In this document: piece by piece, positions 16,756 through 26,637 of the stretch
How the letters are laid out: each line of letters starts with the position of its first letter
Numbering within the stretch: the stretch's first letter is position 1
Assembly: GCA_958366705.1 (NCBI GenBank)
Contig: CATXCB010000003.1
Coordinates: forward strand, 62,001-126,000
DNA from: an uncultured bacterium
Lineage (GTDB): Bacteria; Cyanobacteriota; Vampirovibrionia; Gastranaerophilales; Gastranaerophilaceae
DNA length: 64,000 bases
Reading direction: 5' to 3'
Notes under the pieces: model-generated
What the model saw: the letters and a program-made list of their open reading frames with translations, nothing else
Databases searched by the model: none
What the model was told of the DNA's origin: nothing
Program-made: the position numbers and the translations under genes

Positions 16756-19700
16756 ATGTCAGAAGAAAAACAAGGCAATTTATTTATAAAAAGACCGAAA
16801 CTTGCAATTGTAATATCTTTAGCAATAATGCTTGCCGGTATTTTAATGATAAAAACTTTACCGCTTGAAGAGTATCCGTCTATTACTCCGCCTCAGGTTG
16901 TTGTGAGCGCCACATATGCAGGTGCCAGCTCAGACGTTATAGAATCTACAATTGCTGCCCCTGTTGAAGCTCAGCTTAACGGGGTGCAGGATATGATATA
17001 TATGTCTTCAACTTCTCAGAACGGGTCATACACTTTGACTTTGTATTTTGAAGTTGGTTCTGATCCAGATATGGCAGTTGTTAACGTTCAAAACCAATTG
17101 CAACTGGTAACTCCACGTCTGCCGGAAGAAGTTAAAAGGTATGGCTTATCTGTGAAAAAATCAACCGGCGGGCCCGGTTTGCTTTTGATATCAGTTAATT
17201 CTCCAAATAATTCTTATGATAATTTGTTTATCTCAAATTATGCAGATATCTTTATTAAAGACGAATTGGCGCGTATCAAAGGGGTTGGTAAAGTTGCAGT
17301 ATTCGGATCTTCAAATTATTCTATGAGAATCTGGCTTGATGCTGCAAAAATGGCAAATTACGGCTTATCAACCAGCGAAATTACAGCTGCAATTCAGTCG
17401 CAAAACATCCAATCTCCGGCAGGTGATTTGGGTGTTGAGCCAATGAAGCACAAACAGTTAATTAAACTAACAATGAGGACAAAAGGCAGGCTGAAAGATG
17501 TAAAGGAATTTGAGGATATTATTGTAAAATCACTTCCTAACGGGGCGCAAATCCGTTTAAAAGATGTAGCAAGAGTTGAACTCGGAGCCGAAAGTTATTC
17601 ATTTTTCTCCCGTATAAGCGGCAACAATGCAGCAATTATTACTGTTAGTCAGTTACCGGAAGCAAATGCTATTGACTTATCTAATAAAATTCAAAATAGA
17701 CTTAAAGAACTTAGTAAAACATTTCCAAAAGATATTGAATATAAAATTCAGCACGATGAGACAGAATTTGTGCGTGAATCTATTGATGAAGTAATAAGTG
17801 CCGTTGCTCTTGCGGTAATACTTGTATCAATAGTTACATATATGTTTTTAGGAACTGCCAGAGCTGCGTTTATCCCATTTTGTGCAATTCCGGTTTCCCT
17901 AATCGGTGTATTTATCTTTATGCACCTGTTCGGATTTTCAATAAATCTTTTGATTCTGTTCGGGCTTGTTCTGGCTGTTGGGCTTGTTGTAGATGACGCT
18001 ATTGTTGTACTTGAAAACACCCAGCGCCACATTCAGGAAGGTAAAGACGCAAAAACCGCTACTGAAATTACAATGAAAGAAGTTTTTGGTGCTGTACTTG
18101 CAACCTCTCTTGTATTGATGGCTGTATTTGTTCCTGTTTCATTTATGGGTGGAATTACTGGGCGTATGTTCAGGCAGTTTGCACTCTGTATTGCCTCATC
18201 AATTGGTTTGTCTACACTTGTGGCATTGACTCTTGCGCCTGCTCTTTGTTCTATGATTTTAAAATCAGGTGAAGAAAAAGCTGATTTTGCATTTATCCAA
18301 AAATTCGATGAGTGGTTTAATAGGGTTCGTGATAAATATTTGGAATACACAAAAAGTTTTGTAGATTCATGGAAACTTACTTTCGGAGTTTTGGGTATAA
18401 TTGTGGTATTTACTCTGGGAATGTTTTTATTAATTCCAAAGGGCTTTTTACCAAATGAAGATCGTGGTGCTATATTTACTCAAATACAGCTTCCGGATGG
18501 TTCATCCGCATCTAGAACAGATGAAGTGGCAACAGATGTTGAAAATAAAATTTTGCAAATACCGGGGGTTAAAAGCACAATTACTCTTGTTGGTATGAAC
18601 GGAGAAAACACTGCGTTTATAGTTTCAAGACTAAAACCGTGGTCTAAGAGAAAATCTAAAGAAGAATCATTAAACGGTATTATGCAAAATATTAATAAGC
18701 AATTTGCACATTATCCATCTGCAACAATTGCAACATTCTCTCCTCCTGCAATATCCGGTTTAGGGATGTTCGGCGGGTTTGAATATCAACTTCTAGATAA
18801 AGGTGACAGATCCTCCGCAGAATTATTTGAGGAAGCAAAGAAAATCATAGGGGCAGCTTTAGCTGATCCAAATTTCACTATGGTTTATACTTCATACAGT
18901 GCTAATTTACCTCAGCTTCAAATAGATGTAGATATTGATAAAGCTATGGCTCAGGGGGTAGAAATTGCCGAAGTTTATAATGCTATAGCAGCTTATTTTG
19001 CAAAATCCTATGTAAATGATTTCAATAAATACGGACGAGTTTATCGTGTATATTTGCAGGCAGATTCTGAATACAGATCAAAAATTTCTGATTTAGATAA
19101 AATATATGTAAAAAATAAAACAGGTAGAATGGTTCCTTTATCTGCTGTTATAAAGACAAAAAATATCGTTGGACCTTATATTAGAACAAGATTTAATATG
19201 TATCCTGCAATTACTATTAACGGTAACACCAGAGCCGGTGTAAGTTCCGGTCAGGCTATAAAAATGATGGAAACAATTTCAGATAAAACTCTACCGCAGG
19301 ATATGGGCTATGCATGGTCAGGAACCTCTTTGCAGGAAAAACAATCAAGTGGTCAAATAGGTCCAATACTTGCGATGTCACTGGTTTTTGTATTTTTATT
19401 TCTTGTAGGTTTATACGAAAGCTGGCTGCTGCCTATTACCGTTCTTCTTATTACACCGGTTGCACTTGTTGGTGCATTATTATTCCAGTATGTATCCGGT
19501 TATGCTCTTGATATATATTCTCAAATCGGACTTGTAATGTTAATTGGTTTAAGTACAAAACAGGCAATTTTGATTGTTGAATTTGCAAAAGATGCACATC
19601 AAGAGGGATTGCCAATAAAAGAAGCTGCTCTTCAAGCTGCAAAATTGAGATTTAGAGCTGTTATGATGACTAATATAGCTTTTATCTTAGGATTATTACC

Positions 19701-19890
19701 GCTGGTGTTTGCATCCGGAGCCGGTGCAGCCTCAAGACATTCAGTTGGTATGACTGTATTTGGCGGGATGATGGCTGTTGCTTTTATAGGGACTTTTTTA
19801 GTACCGGCTTTCTACGTTATGATTGAAAATTTCAAAGTTAATTTTGCGAGTAAAATTCATGAAATGAAGGAAAAAAAGAAAAATGAATAA
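16756..19890 (+). CDS. RND efflux pump, AcrB/HAE1 family
   Basis: Inner-membrane proton-driven exporter of 1044 residues, normal for HAE1 pumps, with 12 transmembrane helices and two large periplasmic loops. The proton-relay motif in TM4, GLVVDDAIVVLEN, has the paired Asp (about 415-416). The matching TM10 motif GLSTKQAILIVEF carries the conserved Lys. An early periplasmic segment EEYPSITPPQV is typical of the family. Substrates cannot be read from sequence. AGGGAG precedes the start. Confidence 0.95.
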   Translation: MSEEKQGNLFIKRPKLAIVISLAIMLAGILMIKTLPLEEYPSITPPQVVVSATYAGASSDVIESTIAAPVEAQLNGVQDMIYMSSTSQNGSYTLTLYFEVGSDPDMAVVNVQNQLQLVTPRLPEEVKRYGLSVKKSTGGPGLLLISVNSPNNSYDNLFISNYADIFIKDELARIKGVGKVAVFGSSNYSMRIWLDAAKMANYGLSTSEITAAIQSQNIQSPAGDLGVEPMKHKQLIKLTMRTKGRLKDVKEFEDIIVKSLPNGAQIRLKDVARVELGAESYSFFSRISGNNAAIITVSQLPEANAIDLSNKIQNRLKELSKTFPKDIEYKIQHDETEFVRESIDEVISAVALAVILVSIVTYMFLGTARAAFIPFCAIPVSLIGVFIFMHLFGFSINLLILFGLVLAVGLVVDDAIVVLENTQRHIQEGKDAKTATEITMKEVFGAVLATSLVLMAVFVPVSFMGGITGRMFRQFALCIASSIGLSTLVALTLAPALCSMILKSGEEKADFAFIQKFDEWFNRVRDKYLEYTKSFVDSWKLTFGVLGIIVVFTLGMFLLIPKGFLPNEDRGAIFTQIQLPDGSSASRTDEVATDVENKILQIPGVKSTITLVGMNGENTAFIVSRLKPWSKRKSKEESLNGIMQNINKQFAHYPSATIATFSPPAISGLGMFGGFEYQLLDKGDRSSAELFEEAKKIIGAALADPNFTMVYTSYSANLPQLQIDVDIDKAMAQGVEIAEVYNAIAAYFAKSYVNDFNKYGRVYRVYLQADSEYRSKISDLDKIYVKNKTGRMVPLSAVIKTKNIVGPYIRTRFNMYPAITINGNTRAGVSSGQAIKMMETISDKTLPQDMGYAWSGTSLQEKQSSGQIGPILAMSLVFVFLFLVGLYESWLLPITVLLITPVALVGALLFQYVSGYALDIYSQIGLVMLIGLSTKQAILIVEFAKDAHQEGLPIKEAALQAAKLRFRAVMMTNIAFILGLLPLVFASGAGAASRHSVGMTVFGGMMAVAFIGTFLVPAFYVMIENFKVNFASKIHEMKEKKKNE

Positions 19891-21292
19891 ACTATTTATT
19901 ACCCTGATAATGACATTAGCATTTGCTCTTCCTACATTTTCATCAGATTTAGGAAATACAATAAATACAAATGAATTTCCAATGTCAGATAATGTATTAC
20001 CGGATATTGAAGTCAATGCCGATTTTGTTATATCTGGCTCCGTTGAAAAGAATATTGATATGACTCTTGATAATTGTATCAAACTTGCACTTGGTAACAA
20101 TCCGCAAATTAATGCGGCTTTTCAGGATATATTAGCCTCTGATGCCCGTATTAAACAAGTTTGGTCTAATTATTTCCCAAGTTTTTCATGGCAAACAAGT
20201 TATACTCACCTCAGACAACTGCAATTATCTGATGCGTTAGGACAAAATTTAGAATTTAACTATTATCTGGCAGGACAGGTAACTTTGCAGCAAATGTTGT
20301 ATGACTTTGGTGTTACTCAAAATCAGGCAACTATTAAAAGACTTGATTATGATGCTTATAAAAAAACATTTGAAGCTGTTGTTAACGATGTAATTTATCA
20401 AACAAAAAATGCATATTATAACTTGTTATATGCCTATGAAAGCAGACGTGTTGCACAGGATACAGTGGATAAATTTCAGTTATTTTACAATCAAGCTAAA
20501 GCTTTATATGAAATAGGCATGAATCCGAAAGTTGATGTAACCATTGCAGAAACTAATTTAAGCAGTGCAAAATTGCGGCTTATTCAGGCTGAAAATGCTG
20601 TTAATCTCGCTATTGCAAAGTTAAATAATGTTATGGGGGTGCCGTATATTGAAAAATATGATGTTACCGACAGGCTCAAATACCAACCTGTTAATTTGAC
20701 CTTTGAACAGTCAATTGATATAGCCAGAGAAGCACGTCCTGAACTTAGATTAGCCGAAATTAAAGTTGAAGAAGCAAATCAAACAGTTAAATTGGCTAAA
20801 AAATCTTTTTATCCGACTCTTTCATTTGAAGGTCAATATCAACGAGGTGGTAAATCCTGGAATTCTAATTATGGTTACAATATTGGCGGGTATTTGATAT
20901 TTCCTACGATAAATGCAATGTTGATAAGAAATGAAATAAAAGAAGCAAAATATATATATGACAGGGAACTTGCGAATGCAAAGAATACTCAAAATTCAAT
21001 ATACTTAGAAATTCAAAATGCTTACCTGAAAGTAGATGAAAAACGCAATCAACTGCCAGTTGCAATATTGCAGGTAAAACAGTCAAAAGAAAATTATGAG
21101 CTTTCATATGGCAGATATAGAGTAGGGGAAGCTTCTCCTACGGAATTAAAAGATGCTGAAAATACTTATGAGCAGGCTCAACTTACTTATTATGCTGCAC
21201 TATATGAATATAATTCTGCAAGAGCTCAATTGGAAAAAGCTATCGGCAAAAACATTGTAAATGCTGAGGAAACAGTTAATTTAATAAATTAG
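19883..21292 (+). CDS. TolC-family outer membrane efflux protein
   Basis: 469 residues. A signal peptide (1-20, ending TFSS) is followed by two outer-membrane-efflux-protein repeats rich in long amphipathic helices. Typical marks are the pattern LGNNPQINAAFQDI early on and the YRVGEASPTELKDAENTYEQAQ segment near the end of the second repeat. It forms the trimeric exit channel for the adaptor/RND pair. Its start lies inside the pump gene's last codons (8-base overlap), which ties expression to the pump. An outer membrane in this organism is implied. Confidence 0.92.
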   Translation: MNKLFITLIMTLAFALPTFSSDLGNTINTNEFPMSDNVLPDIEVNADFVISGSVEKNIDMTLDNCIKLALGNNPQINAAFQDILASDARIKQVWSNYFPSFSWQTSYTHLRQLQLSDALGQNLEFNYYLAGQVTLQQMLYDFGVTQNQATIKRLDYDAYKKTFEAVVNDVIYQTKNAYYNLLYAYESRRVAQDTVDKFQLFYNQAKALYEIGMNPKVDVTIAETNLSSAKLRLIQAENAVNLAIAKLNNVMGVPYIEKYDVTDRLKYQPVNLTFEQSIDIAREARPELRLAEIKVEEANQTVKLAKKSFYPTLSFEGQYQRGGKSWNSNYGYNIGGYLIFPTINAMLIRNEIKEAKYIYDRELANAKNTQNSIYLEIQNAYLKVDEKRNQLPVAILQVKQSKENYELSYGRYRVGEASPTELKDAENTYEQAQLTYYAALYEYNSARAQLEKAIGKNIVNAEETVNLIN

Positions 21293-21395
21293 TTAAGTTT
21301 TGTTAACAAATACATTGTCAAAAAAGCAATTATTTTGTGAATATCTACTTTATATATATGTAAGATATAACAAAGAAGAGAAAGAGCAAAGAATT

Positions 21396-21641
21396 ATGTT
21401 AGCCACATCAGGACAAGCATTTGGAACAATGATAAAACCTCAGCATCGAAGAAGAAAATCTGTTGAGGAATTCAAATATTTAGAAAATAAAGACAGAAGA
21501 ATGAGATTTAATAACTCACAGGATCCTATATATTATGTTTTTGACTGTATTGAGAACAGACCGGTGAGTGTTTTAGCCAGAGAATTTGTAAAAGATTCAT
21601 TTCTTGAAGTCGCTAATTTTATATCAAAAGTTGCTGGATAA
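21396..21641 (+). CDS. Small hypothetical protein
   Basis: 81 residues from the ATG preceded by GAAAGAG. An upstream in-frame TTG would add 32 unlikely residues. The N-terminal half is strongly basic (HRRRKS, KDRRMRF) and the C-terminal half mixed (DPIYYVFDCIENRPVSV, REFVKDSF). There is no signal peptide or membrane segment, and I recognise no family. It follows the efflux operon but has its own start signals and a strong terminator. Basic character would suit nucleic-acid or ribosome binding, which is speculation. Confidence 0.6.
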   Translation: MLATSGQAFGTMIKPQHRRRKSVEEFKYLENKDRRMRFNNSQDPIYYVFDCIENRPVSVLAREFVKDSFLEVANFISKVAG

Positions 21642-21701
21642 TCAATAGGAAAATAGAGAAAGAATACTAAGGAAAAAGGATAGGATAGATTATTTAAATT
21701 G

Positions 21702-21731
21702 AAAGCGGTCATAAAGACCGCTTTTTGTTTT
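21702..21731 (+). terminator. Rho-independent terminator
   Basis: AAAGCGGTC and GACCGCTTT arms with a 5-base loop, followed by TTGTTTT. It ends the small hypothetical gene and perhaps the efflux transcript, and abuts the 3' end of the convergent mannosidase gene. Confidence 0.85.
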
Positions 21732-23793
21732 AGAAAATAATTGTTTGCGGATATACTTCTTCCACATAAGTTGCCCAATCTTTGATATCAAAAAAGCCGA
21801 TAGAAAACTCCGCAGTATTTTCACCGAGCTGCTGTGCTCCCGGAACCTCAATAGGTGGCCCAGCCGGAGTGGTTCTTGCAGGATTTTTAGGATTTGAAAT
21901 AACTCCGGTACTTCTTAAAAGCGTTACTGATAAAGAATTTTTATACACTTCATATTCAGTAAGCCCGTGAGTTATAACTCCAAAGCCGTTAGCCCAAACA
22001 AATCTTTGCATTGGCGCAGTATTTGTTGGAACTTCATGTCCTCTTTCTGTAGGAAGATTTTTTCTTATATCGTAATCAGAATTAAATTTTCGTTTTACAA
22101 GCAAATTCATATCTTCAGATTGAGTTTCTGAAATCTTTTTATCAAGATTAAATCTTACCTGCCACAATCTATTTGTTAATAAATTTGGCCATTTGATTTT
22201 GAAATTAAGAAGTTTAGACTTCTTGTTCAATGAGACATCAACATTGAAAAATGACGTTGTTATTCTAAATGTACAACGCAATGGGCCATCCATAAGTACT
22301 CTTGCTGATTTAATTTTAGCAATTTCACATATGTCATCTTCAACCGGTCCAAAATTATATGTATCTCCTTTATCTTTGTATCTTACAAATTCGATAAAAT
22401 TCTTATAGCATTTGGCTCTATCATAAACATTAAGCTGCCCATCTTCTATTACAATACGAATTTGTGAATTAAATAAGTTTGTATTATCCACCGCCAAATC
22501 AGAAGTTGCCTTGCTTACATTAAATTCCTTTAATAAAGTGTAAATAGTTGTGTAATCTTCAGTTACAGGGATTTTACCGGTGTCATGAAGTAACTCTGTT
22601 GAAAAACCTTTTCGCTTAGCAACAACTTGAGAATTATCTTCAATCTCAGTTCTTTCCACCTCTAAAAGTTTATATTTATCCAGATACTTGAATGTAATAG
22701 AGAGGTTTTTAGGCTGAGTTAACCTGATTTCTTCAATTACAGTATTTGCTATTTGCAGAATCTTATTATATCTTGTAATATTTTCATTATGCACCATATC
22801 TGTAGAACAGCCGCAAATACTGTCATGTGCTTGATTCTGTAATAATAACTTGTATGCATATTCAATAGCAGGTTCATATTTACTTCCAAAATTAAGCTGC
22901 AATTTATTTGCTAAATCAAGTTTGTATGAACATTCAGTATTCAGCTGTTTTAATTTTGTCCTTGCTGAATAACAGCCTTGCAATATAAATGTTTCGGAAT
23001 TGTCACGAAGCTCATCATCATATTTTGTTTTAAAGGTAACTGCGTCAAAATAATCAAAAGGAGAACCCAGAACAATTTCATAATCATCTAAATATGAGTT
23101 AACTATATCTATTTGTTCTGCAATATTCTCTGGAACTCCTAAATGATCGGCTCCAATAGGTAATAATAGAGTATTACTTGATTTTTTTGCAATTTTATCT
23201 AAATTATCTTTTATAAAATTTGCTTTCTCTTCTAAGGATTTATTCGAAGAAAAAATATCCATAAAATATCCGCGGATAAGGTTTACAGTATTCACACCAT
23301 TAAAAATAAATTCAGACGGCAAATCATGTTTGCATCCACGCCAGACAATAGCGTTGTCAATATCATTTTCTTTTAAAATTGCAGGGATATTTTTACTATG
23401 TCCGAAAGTATCAGCAAAATACCCAATAAAATCTTCACATCCGAATTCGCGCGCAATATTAAGCCCTATTTCAAGATTTTTTCTAAAGCAAATCCCGTCA
23501 GTTAAAAACTCATCAACCAAACAGTAAAATGGCCCAATAAATAATTTTTTCTCTTTTATTAAGGTTCTTACAAATTCTTCTTTTTCCGGTCTGAACTCCA
23601 GATAATCTAACAGCGCTGCAACCTGACCATCAAAATAAAATGATGGAATTTTGTCAGTTGCAAGCAAATTCAAAACATTATCAAAAACTCTTAATAATCT
23701 GAGTCTGAAAACTTCAAATTCTCTATACCACTCTCTATCCCAGTGGGTATGCAAGTATGCAATTACTCTCTTTTTTCTATCTTTATTTTTCAT
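21730..23793 (-). CDS. Glycoside hydrolase family 38 alpha-mannosidase
   Basis: 687 residues. The catalytic domain begins at once with HTHWDREWY (about 15-23; the His and Asp bind zinc) and contains YFADTFGHS (about 133-141), whose Asp is the expected nucleophile. A second zinc-site region HDSICGC appears about residue 325, followed by C-terminal beta-sandwich domains. There is no signal peptide, so it acts in the cytoplasm. It would remove alpha-mannosyl units from imported oligosaccharides or glycerol-type mannosides. It stands alone, with no transporter next to it, and its start lacks a clear ribosome binding site. Confidence 0.88.
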   Translation of the reverse strand: MKNKDRKKRVIAYLHTHWDREWYREFEVFRLRLLRVFDNVLNLLATDKIPSFYFDGQVAALLDYLEFRPEKEEFVRTLIKEKKLFIGPFYCLVDEFLTDGICFRKNLEIGLNIAREFGCEDFIGYFADTFGHSKNIPAILKENDIDNAIVWRGCKHDLPSEFIFNGVNTVNLIRGYFMDIFSSNKSLEEKANFIKDNLDKIAKKSSNTLLLPIGADHLGVPENIAEQIDIVNSYLDDYEIVLGSPFDYFDAVTFKTKYDDELRDNSETFILQGCYSARTKLKQLNTECSYKLDLANKLQLNFGSKYEPAIEYAYKLLLQNQAHDSICGCSTDMVHNENITRYNKILQIANTVIEEIRLTQPKNLSITFKYLDKYKLLEVERTEIEDNSQVVAKRKGFSTELLHDTGKIPVTEDYTTIYTLLKEFNVSKATSDLAVDNTNLFNSQIRIVIEDGQLNVYDRAKCYKNFIEFVRYKDKGDTYNFGPVEDDICEIAKIKSARVLMDGPLRCTFRITTSFFNVDVSLNKKSKLLNFKIKWPNLLTNRLWQVRFNLDKKISETQSEDMNLLVKRKFNSDYDIRKNLPTERGHEVPTNTAPMQRFVWANGFGVITHGLTEYEVYKNSLSVTLLRSTGVISNPKNPARTTPAGPPIEVPGAQQLGENTAEFSIGFFDIKDWATYVEEVYPQTIIF

Positions 23794-23908
23794 AACATTT
23801 TTATATTAGCACTATTTGATAAACTTGGCTAATTGTTAAGATAGACCGGCAGAGGAATAAAATAAATAAACAAGTATAATACTATACTCTAGAATAAAGA
23901 GGTGAGCA

Positions 23909-24481
23909 ATGAACAAATTTATTATGACTACATGTTTAATATCACTTTGCATGCTGCTTAATTTAAACAGTGCAAATGCGGACATTATGCATTATGAGAA
24001 TCAGCCGTATTATGGTTCTAATGCACAAGATAACCCGTATGACACAGATTTATCCAGAGTTGAGGATTCATTATTTGGAAAAACTTACAGAAATGACAAT
24101 AATGCAGTTAGACTCAACAGAATAGAACACAGATTATTTAATAAAACTTATTCAACAAAGAATATTGCGCAAAGAATGAATAATGTCCTATCACAATACC
24201 AGAACAAATCAAATCGGGCATACATGGCGAATAATTATGGTAATTACTACAACACAAGGCGTGCCGGATTTAATAACTACTACAACCCGACATCATTTCG
24301 AGACAGACTTTATAACAACTTTATAGGCAGACCAACAGGATTTACACCATCAATAGGTTCGCATATATTGAATGGTTTTGCACCTGGTTTTGATAACAGT
24401 TATTCTGGAACCCGCGGATGGGGATACCAGAATAGCTACAGACCAACGATGACCGGTGCTGGTGTTCAAATCCTAAATTAA
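23909..24481 (+). CDS. Secreted protein with a duplicated LxRxE-LFGKTY motif
   Basis: 190 residues with a clear signal peptide (1-25, ending SANA). After it come two copies of a short motif, LSRVEDSLFGKTY (about 48-60) and LNRIEHRLFNKTY (about 71-83), with a weaker third start (IAQRMNNV). The rest is rich in Asn, Tyr, Gly and Arg with many NNYYN-type runs, and looks unstructured or adhesive. I cannot name a family, although similar two-motif secreted proteins exist in relatives of Cyanobacteria. The start is well supported by GAGGTGAG. Transcribed alone. Confidence 0.72.
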   Translation: MNKFIMTTCLISLCMLLNLNSANADIMHYENQPYYGSNAQDNPYDTDLSRVEDSLFGKTYRNDNNAVRLNRIEHRLFNKTYSTKNIAQRMNNVLSQYQNKSNRAYMANNYGNYYNTRRAGFNNYYNPTSFRDRLYNNFIGRPTGFTPSIGSHILNGFAPGFDNSYSGTRGWGYQNSYRPTMTGAGVQILN

Positions 24482-24566
24482 CATGTAAAAAATATATTAA
24501 GTTATAAAAATCTTATTATTTTGATGATACCATATATATTGTAGTCATTTTAAGGAGAGATACAAT

Positions 24567-26411
24567 ATGTGTGGTATTGTCGGATATGTTGGTAAAAAAC
24601 CGGTTGTTGATATATTATTGGACGGACTAGAACAGCTGGAATACAGAGGTTATGACTCTTCAGGTATTGCTGTTAAATGTTCGGATTCTATAAAAGTTTA
24701 TAAGGCTGAGGGGAAACTAAAAAACCTTAGAGAAGAATTATCTTCACATGCTTACGAATTATCAAAATCAACAACAGGTATAGGGCATATAAGATGGGCA
24801 ACTCACGGAGCTCCATCTATTGTGAATGCTCACCCGCATACATGTAACTGCGGTAAGCTTGTTGTTGTGCATAATGGGATTATCGAAAACTATAAAGAGT
24901 TAAAGGCTACGCTAGAAGCTAAGGGCTGTGAATTCCGTTCTCAGACTGATACAGAAACTGTTGCTCATCTAGTAGCTCAAAAATATGCAGAAGTTAAAGA
25001 TTTAACCTTAGCTGTACAAGAAGCCGTAAAAGAGATACAAGGAGCATATGCACTTTGTATAATGCACAATGATGAACCTGACAAACTTGTTGTAACAAAA
25101 CGAAACGCACCACTGCTTATTGGTGTTGGTGAAAATGAATACTATGTGGCTTCTGATGTCCCAGCAATTATCAAACACACTAAAAAGGCTATTTACCTTA
25201 CTGATAATCAGGTAGGAACTCTGACTCCATCTTCAATAAAACTTGAAGATAAAGATGGTAATGAAATTACACCAAAAATAGAAGTTTTACCTTGGGAGCC
25301 GGTTGCGTTAAGTAAAATGGGCTACAAACATTTTATGCTAAAAGAAATCCATGAACAGCCGGATGTTATAAGAAATATTCTTGTTGGAAAACTTCATACA
25401 TCAGATTCTCCTATTGTGCTGAATGAAGTCAAATTAACCAAGGAGACTTTGAAAAATTTAAACAGAATACAAATTATCGCCTGTGGAACATCACTTCATG
25501 CTGCGATGATAGGCAAATATATTATTGAAGATTTTTGCGGTATTCCTGTTGATGTTGAAGCCTCCAGTGAATATATTTACAGAAAAACAGTTACAGATGA
25601 GCATACTCTTGTAATTGGAGTTTCTCAATCAGGTGAAACCGCAGATACGCTAACCGCGATTAAACAATCAAAAACAAGAGGTTCTCATATTCTCATTATT
25701 ACAAACAGACCTGACAGTGCAATGGCAAGAGAAGCTGACAGCTTGATTCCTGTTAGTGCAGGCATAGAAGTTTCTGTCGCGGCTACAAAATCTTATATAG
25801 CTCAGTTAACGTCAATATATTTACTTGCATTGTATATGGCGGAAGTAAAAGGAACAATGGCTCTTTCTGAATTAAAGAATTTAAAAGGCGAAATGCTTTT
25901 ATTGCCTCAAAAAATTGAGCAAATCCTTGCCAACAAAGAAAATATTCAAGCATGCGCAAGAAAATACGCAAATACGCGAGATTTTATCTATATTGCAAGA
26001 GGTATAAATTACCCGACAGCGTTAGAAGGAGCGTTAAAATTAAAAGAAATCAGTTATATAAATGCAACAGGTTATCCAGCCGGAGAATTAAAGCACGGTC
26101 CTATTGCAATGCTTGATGAAACAATGCCTGTTCTTTCAATTTTAATGAAAGGTTCTGTTTATGAAAAACTGTTGTCAAACAGCGAAGAGGCAAAAGCTCG
26201 AAATGCGCGAATGATTGCTTTAACAAATTCTACAGATACAAAATTGGATGATTTATTTGATTATATTATTCATGTCCCTGATGTGATTGAGGTTCTTTCG
26301 CCAATTGTTGCGATGATACCGTTACAGCTTGTTGCATATTATATTGCAGAATTTTTAGGAAAGGATGTTGACCAGCCTAGAAACCTTGCAAAATCAGTGA
26401 CTGTTGAGTAA
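24567..26411 (+). CDS. glmS: Glutamine-fructose-6-phosphate aminotransferase (isomerizing)
   Basis: Makes glucosamine-6-phosphate from fructose-6-phosphate and glutamine, the entry step to UDP-GlcNAc. The N-terminus MCGIVGYVG exposes the catalytic Cys after Met removal. The glutaminase domain spans about 1-240 (HTRWATHG-like IRWATHGAPS, HNGIIENY). Two SIS sugar-isomerase domains follow (CGTSLHAA about 310, VSQSGETADT about 353, SGIEVSVAATKSY-like about 400), with the conserved C-terminal KSVTVE. 614 residues is standard. AAGGAGAG precedes the start. I see no glmS ribozyme in the short leader. Confidence 0.96.
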   Translation: MCGIVGYVGKKPVVDILLDGLEQLEYRGYDSSGIAVKCSDSIKVYKAEGKLKNLREELSSHAYELSKSTTGIGHIRWATHGAPSIVNAHPHTCNCGKLVVVHNGIIENYKELKATLEAKGCEFRSQTDTETVAHLVAQKYAEVKDLTLAVQEAVKEIQGAYALCIMHNDEPDKLVVTKRNAPLLIGVGENEYYVASDVPAIIKHTKKAIYLTDNQVGTLTPSSIKLEDKDGNEITPKIEVLPWEPVALSKMGYKHFMLKEIHEQPDVIRNILVGKLHTSDSPIVLNEVKLTKETLKNLNRIQIIACGTSLHAAMIGKYIIEDFCGIPVDVEASSEYIYRKTVTDEHTLVIGVSQSGETADTLTAIKQSKTRGSHILIITNRPDSAMAREADSLIPVSAGIEVSVAATKSYIAQLTSIYLLALYMAEVKGTMALSELKNLKGEMLLLPQKIEQILANKENIQACARKYANTRDFIYIARGINYPTALEGALKLKEISYINATGYPAGELKHGPIAMLDETMPVLSILMKGSVYEKLLSNSEEAKARNARMIALTNSTDTKLDDLFDYIIHVPDVIEVLSPIVAMIPLQLVAYYIAEFLGKDVDQPRNLAKSVTVE

Positions 26412-26597
26412 ATGGATATTACTATGCCAAAACAAATTATTTCAGACACTGCAATCATAAAAAAGCCTGTACAACTGAATACTAAATGTATTGAAGATGA
26501 ATTGCAGAATAAATATGGCAATATCATAAGATGGGCAATAATTGACCTGTCAGATACAGAATTAAAAGTCAGTATTACATTTGAGAAAGACGCATAA
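26412..26597 (+). CDS. Small hypothetical protein following glmS
   Basis: 61 residues, starting immediately after the glmS stop codon. A second Met at residue 5 could be the start. It has a hydrophilic first half (KKPVQLNTKCIEDELQNKYG) and a beta-like second half (IIRWAIIDLSDTELKVSITF). The coding pattern is regular and the gene ends inside a strong terminator stem, which supports its being a real last gene of the glmS transcript. No known family recognised. Confidence 0.6.
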   Translation: MDITMPKQIISDTAIIKKPVQLNTKCIEDELQNKYGNIIRWAIIDLSDTELKVSITFEKDA

Positions 26598-26617
26598 ATA
26601 AACTATGCGTCTTTTTA
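26586..26617 (+). terminator. Rho-independent terminator of the glmS transcript
   Basis: AAAGACGCATA and TATGCGTCTTT arms with a 7-base loop and continuing T-rich tail. The stop codon of the small downstream gene lies in the stem. Confidence 0.85.
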
Positions 26618-26637
26618 TATAATTATTTTACCAACAG

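Noticed and set aside
24482..24566. glmS ribozyme
   Set aside because: The gap before glmS is under 90 bases, AT-rich and has no double-pseudoknot-like pairing.
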